A stretch of DNA of 64,000 nucleotides from Lepidodermella squamata (taxonomy: Eukaryota > Gastrotricha): the NCBI GenBank assembly GCA_047495785.1, contig JBLDXI010000025.1, positions 868,001 through 932,000 on the forward strand, in the 5' to 3' direction. Under the pieces are notes generated by a model, which was not told the origin of the DNA, ran no database searches, and saw only the letters and a list, made by a program, of their open reading frames with translations. Made by a program: the position numbers and the translations under genes. Positions 33,087 through 43,622 of the stretch are shown piece by piece (position 1 is the first letter of the stretch; each line of letters opens with the position of its first letter).

Positions 33087-35484
33087 TCAGTTGTCTGTGA
33101 GTGAACGAATTCGATGACGCATTTTTTCGGGGTACTTTTCATCCATTCTATCAATCGGTCTTTGGCCTTCACAGTTCTTCTGCCGCAACAGGTCGCCAGC
33201 CTCAGGGAACCCGAGCAGATACTCCAGAATTTGCAATCTTTCAGCTTCCAACAGTACAAAATGAAACACGTTGTAACCATCGCAAGTTTTCGCCGTGATA
33301 TCAGCACCGCGACTAATCAGTAACGCAACAGTTTCAGCGGCGTTGCTGACTATAGCCATATGCAATGGCCTAAAATTGTCTGAATTCTCGACATTCACTG
33401 ATAAATCGAAATTGTTTAACAAATATTCAACACACTGGGTTCCACGGGGCTCCATGCAAGCGGAATGGAGAGCAGAATTGCCATTGAAATCAACCTTCTT
33501 TACGTTATCAGGGCATTTTTCAAGGGCAAATTTCAGCATGTCCAGAGATCCTGATTCCGCGGCACTGCTAACTAAGTCTATCTCCTCGACTGTTGTTACA
33601 TTCACATCCAAGCCGCAGTTATTGATCAGGAATTGCGCCGCTACAAGTTGACCCCGCTTGGCAGCTGTTAAAAGAGCATTGTCGCCGTATGCCTCGTCTT
33701 TCAGTACCCTGTCACCGGATATACAGAGCAAAAGTTTCATCATTTCGATTTGTCCATTAGCGACAGCTGCAAGGAATGGTGTCTTTTGGTTTTCAACGGC
33801 AACACTAGCTATTTCTTCGGGTTTTTGATTGAGGAGATATTCAACAACTTCCAGTCGTCCCTTTGCCGCAGCTTCGTGGATTGGACCGTAGCCTGCTTTA
33901 TTCTTTTCACTCATATCCGCGCCTTTCGATAGCAAGTATTCCGCAACTTTCAAGTGACCCTCTCGACACGCAATCAGAAAAGCGGTATCTTTCCCGTCAC
34001 TCAAACTGGAGATGTTGGCACTGAACTCTTCCACGAGAACCTTCACGCATTCCAGGGATCCGGACGCAGTAGATTGATGAAGCAGAGTCTTCCCACCATC
34101 GTACGAATCTTTGTGCTCAACGACCAATGAGATGCAGATTTCCGGCAGTTTCCTCAACATTGTAGACAGATTGGGGAAATCGCCATTTCTCGCAGCGGCG
34201 TGGAATTGCTCGAAATGATTACTCTGTGATGAAACATCAAAAATTGTAGTTTTTGCAATCGGCGAAATTCTTACCTTAGCCTCGTTAAGATCCGGAAGCT
34301 TGGCACAGGTCAATCGGAAAGAATCACTCAATTGTCTAGCAATTGTTTCCTTCACCTCCTGGTTGCAATGCAATTCAATGCTGGGAACATTCGACTTGCT
34401 TGCCACTTCAAGCTTAGCAATCTAAATAATGGACGAAAGATACATTATTACACTTTCTAAGGGAGCCATGAACACATAAACAAGAAAACCCAGAGACCAC
34501 TTACCGCTTTTTAATAAATCGTAGAAAAATACCTGGTTGGCCTGCTGAGCCACTGCATGGTGAACTTTCACGAAGATATCCCCCACTTCGCCAATAACGG
34601 ATTGAGAATTCGCTTTTGCCACAAGATCTTCAATTTCAAAGTTGGCTTTTGACAGAGCATCAGCATCGATTGATGGCTTCGAAAATTCGAAGTATGCTTT
34701 CTTCATTCCGTCGAGCTCTCGATGTAAAGCTTCACGACGCTGCTCGATCGCAACTATGTAAGATCCAAGTAGATCTGAGCAAAAATGGTCGATTTGGCCC
34801 TTAACCGCCGAAAGAGATTGATCGATTCTTTCTTCTGCAGCTTCAAAGTTTTTCGCTGCCGATGAAACAATTTCTTCGGAGTTATGCTTTACCTGTAACA
34901 TTTGATATTTGCAAAAGTTTGAGGAGAGGAGTGTACTTACGAAGAAGTAGCTCAAATTAAATTCTTGGCGGATGCGCTCCATGTGGACGATAAAGCAAAC
35001 CGAGCAAAATGTCTCTTGGCAATGTTTGCAGATTTTCAGGTTTTTCTTAGAAACGTGCTTGACGTGAATACAATTTTCTCCGAGTTTAGCCTCTTTTGCT
35101 GATTTCCTCTCGTTTCTAATCGCCTCAACAGCTCCTTTCACAATGTAGTTGTCTCGAAAACCTAGAAAATGGCATTAACACTTCTGTGGCATCTTGATGA
35201 TGGTATTAATTGCAACTAACCAGCCACGCCTGAAGCCGGTAATACCTGCTTTGTTCGGCATTCTGGGCAATTGAAATGAGCTCCATGTGGCTGATTTTCC
35301 ACCTGTAGCAAGCAACGCACGCAAAATGTGTGCCCACATTGAGGCAGAATCTTAGGATCTCCCGCCAGATCCAAGCAGATAGAGCAGCTAAGAGCCTGTA
35401 TAGAAAGCACCACTGCTCAAAGTCATTCATATAATCTTTAAAACTCACCGCTACGATTGCAGGCGAATCAGCTAGTGATGACAT
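33087..35484 (-). CDS. RING/B-box/coiled-coil/ankyrin protein 1 (intact, 691 aa)
   Basis: Six exons: 35484-35449, 35395-35221, 35161-34941, 34892-34533, 34421-34275 and 34223-33087; every junction is GT-AG and frame is kept. RING C3HC4 ligands are C16, C19, C32, H34, C37, C40, C55 and C58. The B-box-like finger lies at 101-130 (C-x-H, C-x2-C, C-x2-C, H). Residues 145-264 form an Ala/Glu/Lys/Arg-rich coiled coil, 265-313 a conserved linker, and 314-691 about ten ankyrin repeats in one exon. RING plus B-box plus coiled coil is the TRIM (RBCC) plan of E3 ubiquitin ligases; ankyrin repeats in place of SPRY would choose the target. The last intron is 51 bp, phase 0 and stop-free, so keeping it would add 17 residues without breaking frame. 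Cytosolic location is likely. Confidence 0.87.
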
Positions 35485-35569
35485 TATAAAAGAAATCTAG
35501 AAGAAATATAAGAGATTTTCAATTTCAAAATTCAACACAGAACAACAAAACACAGAACAACTAATTTAT

Positions 35570-38342
35570 TCAATTCTGTTCAACTAATGACAAAAACTGG
35601 TGCTTCAAGTCATCAGGTAGACCTTGGTTCATGATTTCAATAGGAGTTTCCCCACCAGAATTCTTGACCTGCAAAAAGGCTTTTGCGCCAGGGTATTTGA
35701 GCAAAGCTTGAATCACGCCAACTGTTCCACTTTTACGAAGAGCGAAATGCATTACGTTGCAATTTGCTCCGTTCAAAATATATATTTTAGCGCCTTTACG
35801 CAACAATGACTCAACTGTAGCAACAGCGCAATTGTCGGCCGCCACATGCAACGGTGCAAAGCCATTTTTGCACTTAGTGACGTCATTGACAGCAAAAGGA
35901 TGGTTTTCGAGGAGATAAGCCACGCATTCACTGCCCAATCGGTCAACACAAGCCAAATGAAGTACAGAATAACCAAAAGCATCCGTTTTCATCAACATAT
36001 CTGGGCAGCGCTCGATTGCAAACTTCAGCATTTCCAGATTGCCTGACAATGCGGCGCAATGGATGAAATCTTCTCAATGGTCTGACTTCGCTGCGGTATC
36101 GGCCCCGCATTTTTCGATCAAATATCTGGCTGAGTCAACTTTACCCGACAAAGCGGCGTGAAGCAAAGCACAGCGGCCATATCTTTTATCTTCGACAACA
36201 CTTCTGGAAAATGCAAACAACGTCTTAGCAGCTTTGATTTGACTGTTTCCAAGTGCAGCCAGAAACGGCGTCTGATTTTCGTCATCAACTGCTGTGATCT
36301 CACCAGGCGATTTTTCTAAGATAAATTTAAGAATGTCGATATGACCGTTCCAAGCTGCTACATGAATAGCGCCTTTGCCAATTAACCCTTTTAAAGTCGA
36401 ATACAGAAGCTTTACAATGTTGAGGTGGCCTTGTCTGCAGGCGATCAAGAAAGCTGAATCACCATCGTCCAAAGTGTACTCAGTATCGGCCATTTTCTTC
36501 TCGATCAGGAGTTTCACGGTTTCGTAAGCCCCTTTTTCAGAGGCTAAACAAAGCAGATCGTAGCCACCTTCGGATTTCGCTGTAGCAAGTTCCGGTTCAA
36601 TTTCAAGCAAAAACGATAGAATTTCCGGACGAGAGATGGCGAGATGGCAAGCCGTTTCTTTTTTTGACTCGGTCCACGCTAATAGATTAGGCTTGAACTT
36701 TTTACGTATCAATCGAAGACACTCAATTGATCCAGCCTCAGCCGACTGCAGTAAAAGCGTTTTCCCACCATCTGTACAATCAGGATGATCGGCGACAAGT
36801 TTACGACACAGTGGCGGTAGTTGCGAGATCAAACTCGAGAGTTTCAAAAAGTCACCAGTTTTGGCAGCTTGGTGAAACTCTTGGTACTGGAAATCCTGAT
36901 CGAAATAGAAATTTGCTCTCAACTAGGAAAGCAAATCATTCAAATGGAGAATCTTGCAGTGATATAGGTTAGACCTTCCAAATTTAACCAAGTTAGGGAG
37001 TAAGAGATCAATTTCGCTCATGACATAAAAAGGCAATATCTTCAAGCTGGTACTTCAATCTCCACGGTTCCCAAAGCTATATTTGACGCCTCCAGGAGTA
37101 ATTTGCGAATGGAAATGAGATCATTAAAACTAAAGACAATTCATCATTCACCTTACCCTGTTACCCTGGTCAGAAACTTCTGAAGGAATCTCCAATGTCA
37201 ACTTGCAATTTTCATCGAGCAAGGTTTCGATCTTCTGCGAAACAGAGCAGTCCCAAAGAAGTGAAATTTCGGGGCTCTTCAGGTTGTTACCCGCGCAAAA
37301 TTTCGCCACCTGAAATCAGAATGTACTAAGCCCGGTAAAAGGTAGAAGAAGAAACAACTTTTTCGGACTGGTCCGACAGTGTTCTGTGAGTTCGAATGAA
37401 TAGATGCGATGGATTTTCCAGCAACGATTTTCTATTGGCCTTTGCTAACAAAGCTAAACTCTTCAGAAGGGAACCTTTCATTGCCTCAATATCAACAGTC
37501 GGATTCATGGAGCCAGCCGCTTGTTGTCGCATTTGCTTCAAGGTAGCTCTCAAATTCTTGCAATGATCCGTAATCATGGTCTGGCATTTTTCAATCAGCA
37601 GAGCTCGAAGCTTGGATTTCCCGATCTAACTGCTCAATTGTTTTGTCCAGCTCGTTTGTTCGAGACTGCGCTAGATTAGAGGACTCTTCGACAACCGATT
37701 AAAAACCTTTCTTTCAACTATTCAAGCATTTTTAGAACAATTTAATATAAATAAATAAATAAATAAATAAATTGATATAAATTTAAGGCAATTTCATACC
37801 CTAAAACCAGCCAAGGTGAACTCTTGCCGAATTCTTTCCATGTGAAGGGCAAAGCAGGAATTGCAGAGGGCTTCATTGCAATGGTCACAGTGATTCAAAT
37901 CTTTTGCGACAGTCGAAGAAGCATGAGCACAACTCTCGCCAATTCTTGCCCGCTTAGCGCTGTTATTTTCCCCTTTTATTGCGTCAACAGCTCGCTTGAT
38001 GGCGTAGCTAACGCTCAAGGCTTTTTTGGGAAAAGATAATTAAAATCTGTCGAAACTAATGGAGAAAATACTATTCAATCCATTTGAACCCAGTGCAGGT
38101 ATTGTCTGTTCTTTACGACATTCAGGGCACGTTAACGCGGCGCCTTTCGCAACCTCCTTGTGAACATCCATTAGACATTCCAGGCAGAACGTAGAATTGC
38201 GGTAAGTTTTTAGGGCTCTTCAGTAGATCAAGGCATATTGCACAGCTAAGAGCCTTCAATCGGATTATCATTAAAACAGGATATTATGAGAGGAAAAGGG
38301 AAACTCACTGCAACAATCGTCATTTTTAGAAACCGTTGCCAT
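35570..38342 (-). pseudogene. RING/B-box/coiled-coil/ankyrin pseudogene
   Basis: First exon from 38342, RING about 38270-38100, B-box about 38030-37800, coiled coil about 37710-37345, linker about 37313-37150 and ankyrin 36895-35570. The RING has lost the Cys-Gly-His core (a deletion near 38192). The coiled coil shifts frame near 37610. The ankyrin exon has a single in-frame TGA at 36074-36076, after which the same frame stays open to 35570 (CAALSGNLEMLKFAIERC). The ankyrin part is otherwise well kept, so loss is recent. A collapsed relic of its counterpart is at 18349-18956. Confidence 0.82.
37749..37774. repeat. (AAAT)n microsatellite
   Basis: About six tandem AAAT units lie in the intron between the B-box and coiled-coil exons of the pseudogene at 35570-38342. 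Confidence 0.85.
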
Positions 38343-39229
38343 TCGAGCAAATACAACAATACCTAAAATATCCAAGTATATTAGGTTTAGATTAGGCAGT
38401 ATGATGGGTTCATGATGGGTTGGACCAAATTAAAACTGAAAAATTTCATGTTGCATGAAATACTCGAGAAGCCGTATTCGCAGCGGCAAAATAAACCCTA
38501 TAAAACGACGCGAGGTCATTACAAATATTTCAGTTCGAATAATTAACAGCCTGTGAGCAAACGCAATCAATCATACACTTCTTCGGGATAATTTTCATCA
38601 ACCAAGTTGGCTTCTCTCCTATGAGATTTTTCGCCCACATCAGTTTTCCTGCTTCAAGTCGCTCAAGCATTGCTCAAGAACATGCAAAAATGCAGCGTCC
38701 AGCGTCCTGCAAAGCATAATGAACGTTGTTATCCCCAACATCTTTAGCTGTGATATCAGCCAAACGTCCAAGCAACAACGCTGCTCTTTGGCAGCATGGC
38801 CGGGGATGTGAACTCACGCCTGACAATGCATGGGGATTTTATTACTTAAAGGATTTTATGTCGTTTTTCTCTCATATCCTTGCTCTTTCTTTTTCCTTTG
38901 TGCAATTTTCGTTTGAGCATATAGCATAGCACCCATTCACTGAGCCCAACCGGATATTCGGGAGGAAAACAGCTTGATGACACATCGTTCTGCTGTTGAA
39001 AATAAGACAGCATGCGTGAACAAAGTGCGTGACTTTTCGATTGAAATATAATGCTGACATTACAATTTAACTATATTGTCACAAGCAGCAGGTGTAAGTT
39101 GTTTTTTACTTATACTTATTCACCACATAACAGCGCAGGGTATATGACTCCATAAGTACTACCGCTATTTCGCAGAATTTCATTATTAACATTTTCTTCT
39201 CAATAACTTGTTTCCTATCCACGATTAAA
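38343..39229. other. duplicated flank with an ankyrin 3' relic
   Basis: About 38510-38800 carries a decayed minus-strand ankyrin exon end, and 38840-39110 matches 19440-19660. The sequence directly before 39230 (CTATTTCGCAGAATTTCATTATTAACATTTTCTTCTCAATAACTTG region) matches 41790-41856 almost exactly and is the promoter region of the secreted gene. Confidence 0.55.
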
Positions 39230-39627
39230 ATGGCTGGATCATTGCTCCCTACTTTGGCGGTTTTCATGGTGATCATTTCAGCGATCGCGGCTTTAAACAC
39301 GGGTAAGCTTTCTGATACTACTGGCTGTTAATCTTCAATGCGGAATTAAATCAATTTGTTCTTTCAGGTATTGCTGGCTTCAGGAATGCTACAAAACGGT
39401 GCGGTGAACCAAACAATTCTAACATGTTTAGCCTTTTTCCGAGCACGCTCGACGCTCAGACTTGCGCTGACAAGTGTAACAAGGTTGCGCGCTGCTTCGC
39501 TTTTGTCTTTTACCGCCAGAAACTTTTTGACTGTGGCTTTTTTTCGAGCTGCGCCAACATTACAAATTTTTCCAAGGGGGATGATATGCAGTACATCAGG
39601 ATCAAAATGTTTTTCCAAGGAGGATGA
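39230..39627 (+). CDS. small secreted cysteine-rich (PAN-like) protein, copy 2
   Basis: Exons 39230-39302 and 39368-39627, phase-1 junction, give 110 residues. The signal peptide (LLPTLAVFMVIISAIAAL) and cysteine pattern match copies 1 and 3. A 43-bp tandem duplication at the 3' end (39567-39609 repeated at 39610-39652) replaces the usual C-terminus (MQYIKI) with MQYIRIKMFFQGG and a stop at 39625-39627. The original ending, now untranslated, follows directly. A functional protein is plausible because the change is confined to the tail. Confidence 0.72.
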
Positions 39628-41856
39628 TATGCAGTACATCAAGATCTAAAGTTCTGCGGAGCAGTATTTCGGCTGAGAAAAGACAACTCGGATGCCTAAG
39701 TAGCAGCGGAGCCGAATCAAAGTTGATCAATGATCAATTATCTCATCGCTTGATTGTTCTTTGGAGAGGGAAATAAAGGAAATAGAGGCTTACAAGTAAT
39801 AGCACTTCAATTCAGTTTAAACTTAGGAGTTTTGACACAGCCAGCTATTCCATTTTCTATTGATATTGTTATTGATAAGTGTATCGGAGAATTGTGCATG
39901 TGAATGCCTATCAGCTGATTTAGCAACTATGTGCGATGGGTAGTTAACTAGGCCTGCTTTGGACCATGGACTATCTAAAAGGTGCTCCTGTTACATCTTG
40001 GTTAGATCTTTCGTTAATGTAAGGTGGATGCTTTGAAGAGCACCGTCTGGACCAGGGCCGGATTAACGCATATGCACAGAGGGCACGTGCCCAGGGGCCG
40101 CCAGAAAGTGGTGAAATGTTCGATTTTATTAAACATTCCCGGAAGATTTTGTGGCCTTTATTAGGTCGTTATGCTTTGCAGCTTTCCAAGCATCCGGATA
40201 AGCCTATTTTGTTGATTTGCGCAAAATTTGCTCGCTTCGCTCGCTAGTCCGTCAACTATTATACAGTCTATTCTATCATTTATACCCCTATTCAATTCAT
40301 GTTGAACAAATGTAAAATCATTTAGGCATTTCAATGAAAAAATGAATGAGAGTTGAATCCTCTTGCCTCAATGTTTTCCGAGTTTACTCTATCAGAATGA
40401 AATGGGAAACGCAAGCATTTTCCTGCATGAGAAAAACGAGTTTCAGGAATATTATTGGAAAGTTCCTCGGTTCGCTCGTGGTAAGGTGACAATATTCCAA
40501 AATCGCGATTATTTTGTTGGAAATGGGAAAGCACTTATTAACGCTTTATTAACGCTATGTAGGTGGCTGGTAGCAACAAAGTAACAAAGCAAAATTAAGT
40601 TATGAAAGGAATTTGTGCTTTAATGAATCTCTCTTCTATCAGGAAATTGAGAAAATTGACTTTGATCTTGATTCCAGGTATGAAAACCTAGTTTCAGCGG
40701 AAAAATAAGAATAATTTATTTTATTTTAAAAATTTATGTTTCTTCCGCTAGTCTTCCGTCAGTCTTAAACTGAAAAAGAGAATTTGTGTGTGAAATATTG
40801 AATTGCACACGAAAATATAGGTCAATTCGAAATTTAACGATGCAACGATGCAGAAATCGTTGATATCTGACCTCGCCCTATTCGATTCGGCGGTTGTACG
40901 CTAAAACGCCAGATAAGGAAGACAACAAATCTATACAGCAGTCTGTGCACTAACACTATAGTATAAAACCCATTGCCCGCTGTGTAAACCAAAGAATTCG
41001 CTGGAGATGACCAAGGAATATCATTGACTTAATTGTCTTTATTGAGGGGAACTTAGAGATTCGTGGCGGCAACGTGCCAGAAAATTCTCTATAAAATATT
41101 CTTCCTATTCAATATTGAGGTTCAATTCGAAACCTTCTTGGTTTGAAGATAGCCGGGTAGTCTTTCGTCTTTCTAATATCTGAAGCAACTTGTCTCCAAT
41201 CTCCGATCATTTAAAATCGCTTTTCTGTTGGTCTTCCAGACTTCGCAAAAGTGCATCTATATTATGCTGCAGGGTTCCACTTTCAAGCGGTTTGGTTTAG
41301 TCTCAGGTCTCAGCTCGACTAAAATCGAGGCCTTCCGCGATGCGGCCACGATTTTCCACACGAGTAGCTGGAGCTGATTCGTTTCAACAGTCGCAAGCTT
41401 GGAATTACATTTTCCATTTGCGAGTGGCCAGGCTCCAAGCAATTAGGATCGGTGATGTTGAGATTACGTTAACAGTAAGACAAAACCGCAAATAAAGCTA
41501 ATCTCAGTGTATACCAGCTAAGATCCAGCTCTGGACTACGGCCACACAATGAGCTGTCAGCAAAAATTCTGCATTGAATCCAGTGCATAGTTGCCTCCAT
41601 GATGAAAAATGTTTGAAAAACGGTCGAAAAACACCTGCAACACGTGACTACAAAATATTATTCAAATGCTTCGTATAATCTTCGTATAAGCTTCGTATAA
41701 TCGATCAACGAGGCGTATCTTTGTTCGCAAAATGCTGCGTCATCAAGCTGTTTTGTGCCGATGCACTGGTATGACTCCATAAGTACTACCGCTATTTCGC
41801 AGAATTTCATTATTAACATTTTCTTCTCAATAACTTGTTTCCTATCCACGATTAAA
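39628..41856. other. gene-less stretch, duplicated flank and unclassified repeat sequence
   Basis: About 39660-39990 matches the 3' flank of copy 1 (21390-21730), including a TATTGATATTGTTATTGATAAG run. About 40040-40130 starts GGGCCGGATTAACGC, a motif seen at the ends of some DNA transposons, but I found no matching second end. About 40740-41850 matches 19730-21010. No exon was supported. Confidence 0.45.
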
Positions 41857-42228
41857 ATGGCTGGATCCTTGCTGCCTACTTTGGCGGTTTTCATGGTGAT
41901 CATTTCAGCTATCGCGGCGTTAAACACGGGTAAGCTTTACTACTGGCTGTTAATCTTCAATGCGAAATTGAATCAATTTGTTCTTTCAGGTATTGCTGGC
42001 TTCAGGAATGCTACAAAACGGTGCGATGCACCAAACAATGCTAACATGATTAGCATTTTTCCGAGCACGCTCGACGCTCAGACTTGCGCTAACAAGTGTA
42101 ACAAGGTTGCGGCCTGCCGCGCTTTCGTCTTTCTCCGCCAGAAACATTATGACTGTGGCTTTTTTTCGAGCTGCGCCAACATTACAAATTTTACCAAGGA
42201 GGATGATATGCAGTACATCAAGATCTAA
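41857..42228 (+). CDS. small secreted cysteine-rich (PAN-like) protein, copy 3
   Basis: Exons 41857-41929 and 41990-42228 give 103 residues with the same signal peptide as copy 2. Cysteine-bearing segments include ANKCNKVAACRAFVF and CGFFSSCANITNFTKEDD. The 60-bp intron is free of stops and in phase, so retention would give a 20-residue longer protein; the conserved donor and acceptor in all three copies favour splicing. AATAAA occurs near 42352. Gene order places it as the partner of copy 1 in the block duplication. Confidence 0.77.
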   Translation: MAGSLLPTLAVFMVIISAIAALNTGKLYYWLLIFNAKLNQFVLSGIAGFRNATKRCDAPNNANMISIFPSTLDAQTCANKCNKVAACRAFVFLRQKHYDCGFFSSCANITNFTKEDDMQYIKI

Positions 42229-43622
42229 AGTGCTGCGGATCAGTATTTCTGCAGAGAAAATAAAATTCGGATGCCTAAGTAGCTTCGGAAGCCGAGTCAA
42301 AGTTGATCAATTATCTCATCGCTTGATTGTTCTTAACTGCTTTGGAGAGGGAAATAAAGGAAATAAAAACTTATAAGTAATAGCACTTCATTTCAGTTTA
42401 AACTTAGGAGTTTTGACACAGCTTTTTTTTGTTATTTAAGAAAGTTTTCGGGTGCGCACTGTTGGTTATAGCACAAGCCCTAGGGCATGTATCGAAGATT
42501 TAAAAAAATTGATGTCAATGACAGCAGGGAAGCATTCTTTCGGAATTGTATTCCATTTTCTGATGATACCGAGCATTCTTTCAAATGGCTCGATATTCTT
42601 TCTGTCGCCTTTCGGTTGCTTGTTGCTTTGCCAGGCTGATTTGATCGTGGTGTAGTTCGGATGATGATCGGAATCTGCTTCGCCTTTTGAAAATGTGACT
42701 GAACTTCGAGCAAATTTGGGCGGTACCCGGCCGGCTACAACAATCTTATATAAGTAAGTCATCACTCCTACCTATCGCCGATGTCCGAGCAGTTGCAATT
42801 TCGTTTAATATGTTTAATATTATTTTAAAATTAGTTGGCGCAAATGAATGTGAAACATTTGATATATTAGAAAGTTATTCTTCTGCATCACCATTCATTA
42901 AGAAATTCAGACTTTTTGGAATTCCAAGAGGGAGCCGAGCCAAAACTGCTATATAATTGACACCTCCCGGGGTATTCGCGATTAGAATTGAGATCATTAA
43001 AATTAAAGTTAAATATCATTTACCTTTGAAAACTTTTCCTGGTCAGAAAATTGCGAATGAATCTCCAATATCCAATATAAACTTGCAACTTTGATCGAGC
43101 ATGACTTTGATCTTCTGCGAAAAATCATAAAGAGTTCCACATCAGCGAATTTTCCAGGTTCTTCAACGCGGATAGGTTTGCCGCCTGAAAACAGAATTTA
43201 TTAAGCCGAGTAACATGTAAAGGGAGAAACAACTTTTTCCGTCAGGTCCGACCAAGTTTTGTGGGTTCGAATGAACAGATGCGATAGATTTTCCGAAAGG
43301 GGTCTTTTCATCGTCTCGAAATCAATGGCCGGATTAATGGAGCTTAATGGAACTTACTGCAACAATGTCGCAGTCGTCATTTTTAGAAACTGTTGTCATT
43401 CGAACAAAAACAAGAATAACTAAAATATCAAAATATATCAAGTAAGGCATTATGATCACAGTTTTATAGTTAATGTTTTCAACTTCGGAAATTTCTAGAT
43501 TCGACCAAATTAAAAATGAAAGAATTAATGGTGCATGAAAAAACTGAGAGAATTTAAAAACAATATTCGCATCAGCCAAATAAAACGACGTGAGGTCACT
43601 ACTAATATTTCGATTCGATAAG
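42229..43622. other. gene-less stretch with linker and coiled-coil relics
   Basis: About 42950-43340 (minus) is a relic of the linker exon and coiled-coil end, matching 21950-22340. The part 42430-42800 does not match the other block copy. A 99-codon minus ORF there (42466-42765) has no recognisable motif and I leave it uncalled. Confidence 0.45.

Noticed and set aside
40040-40130. GGGCCGGATTAACGC motif suggesting a DNA transposon end
   Set aside because: No second inverted end or target duplication could be found nearby, so no element was called.
42466-42765. 99-codon minus-strand ORF
   Set aside because: No recognisable domain, overlaps another ORF on the same strand in a different frame, and has no partner exon.
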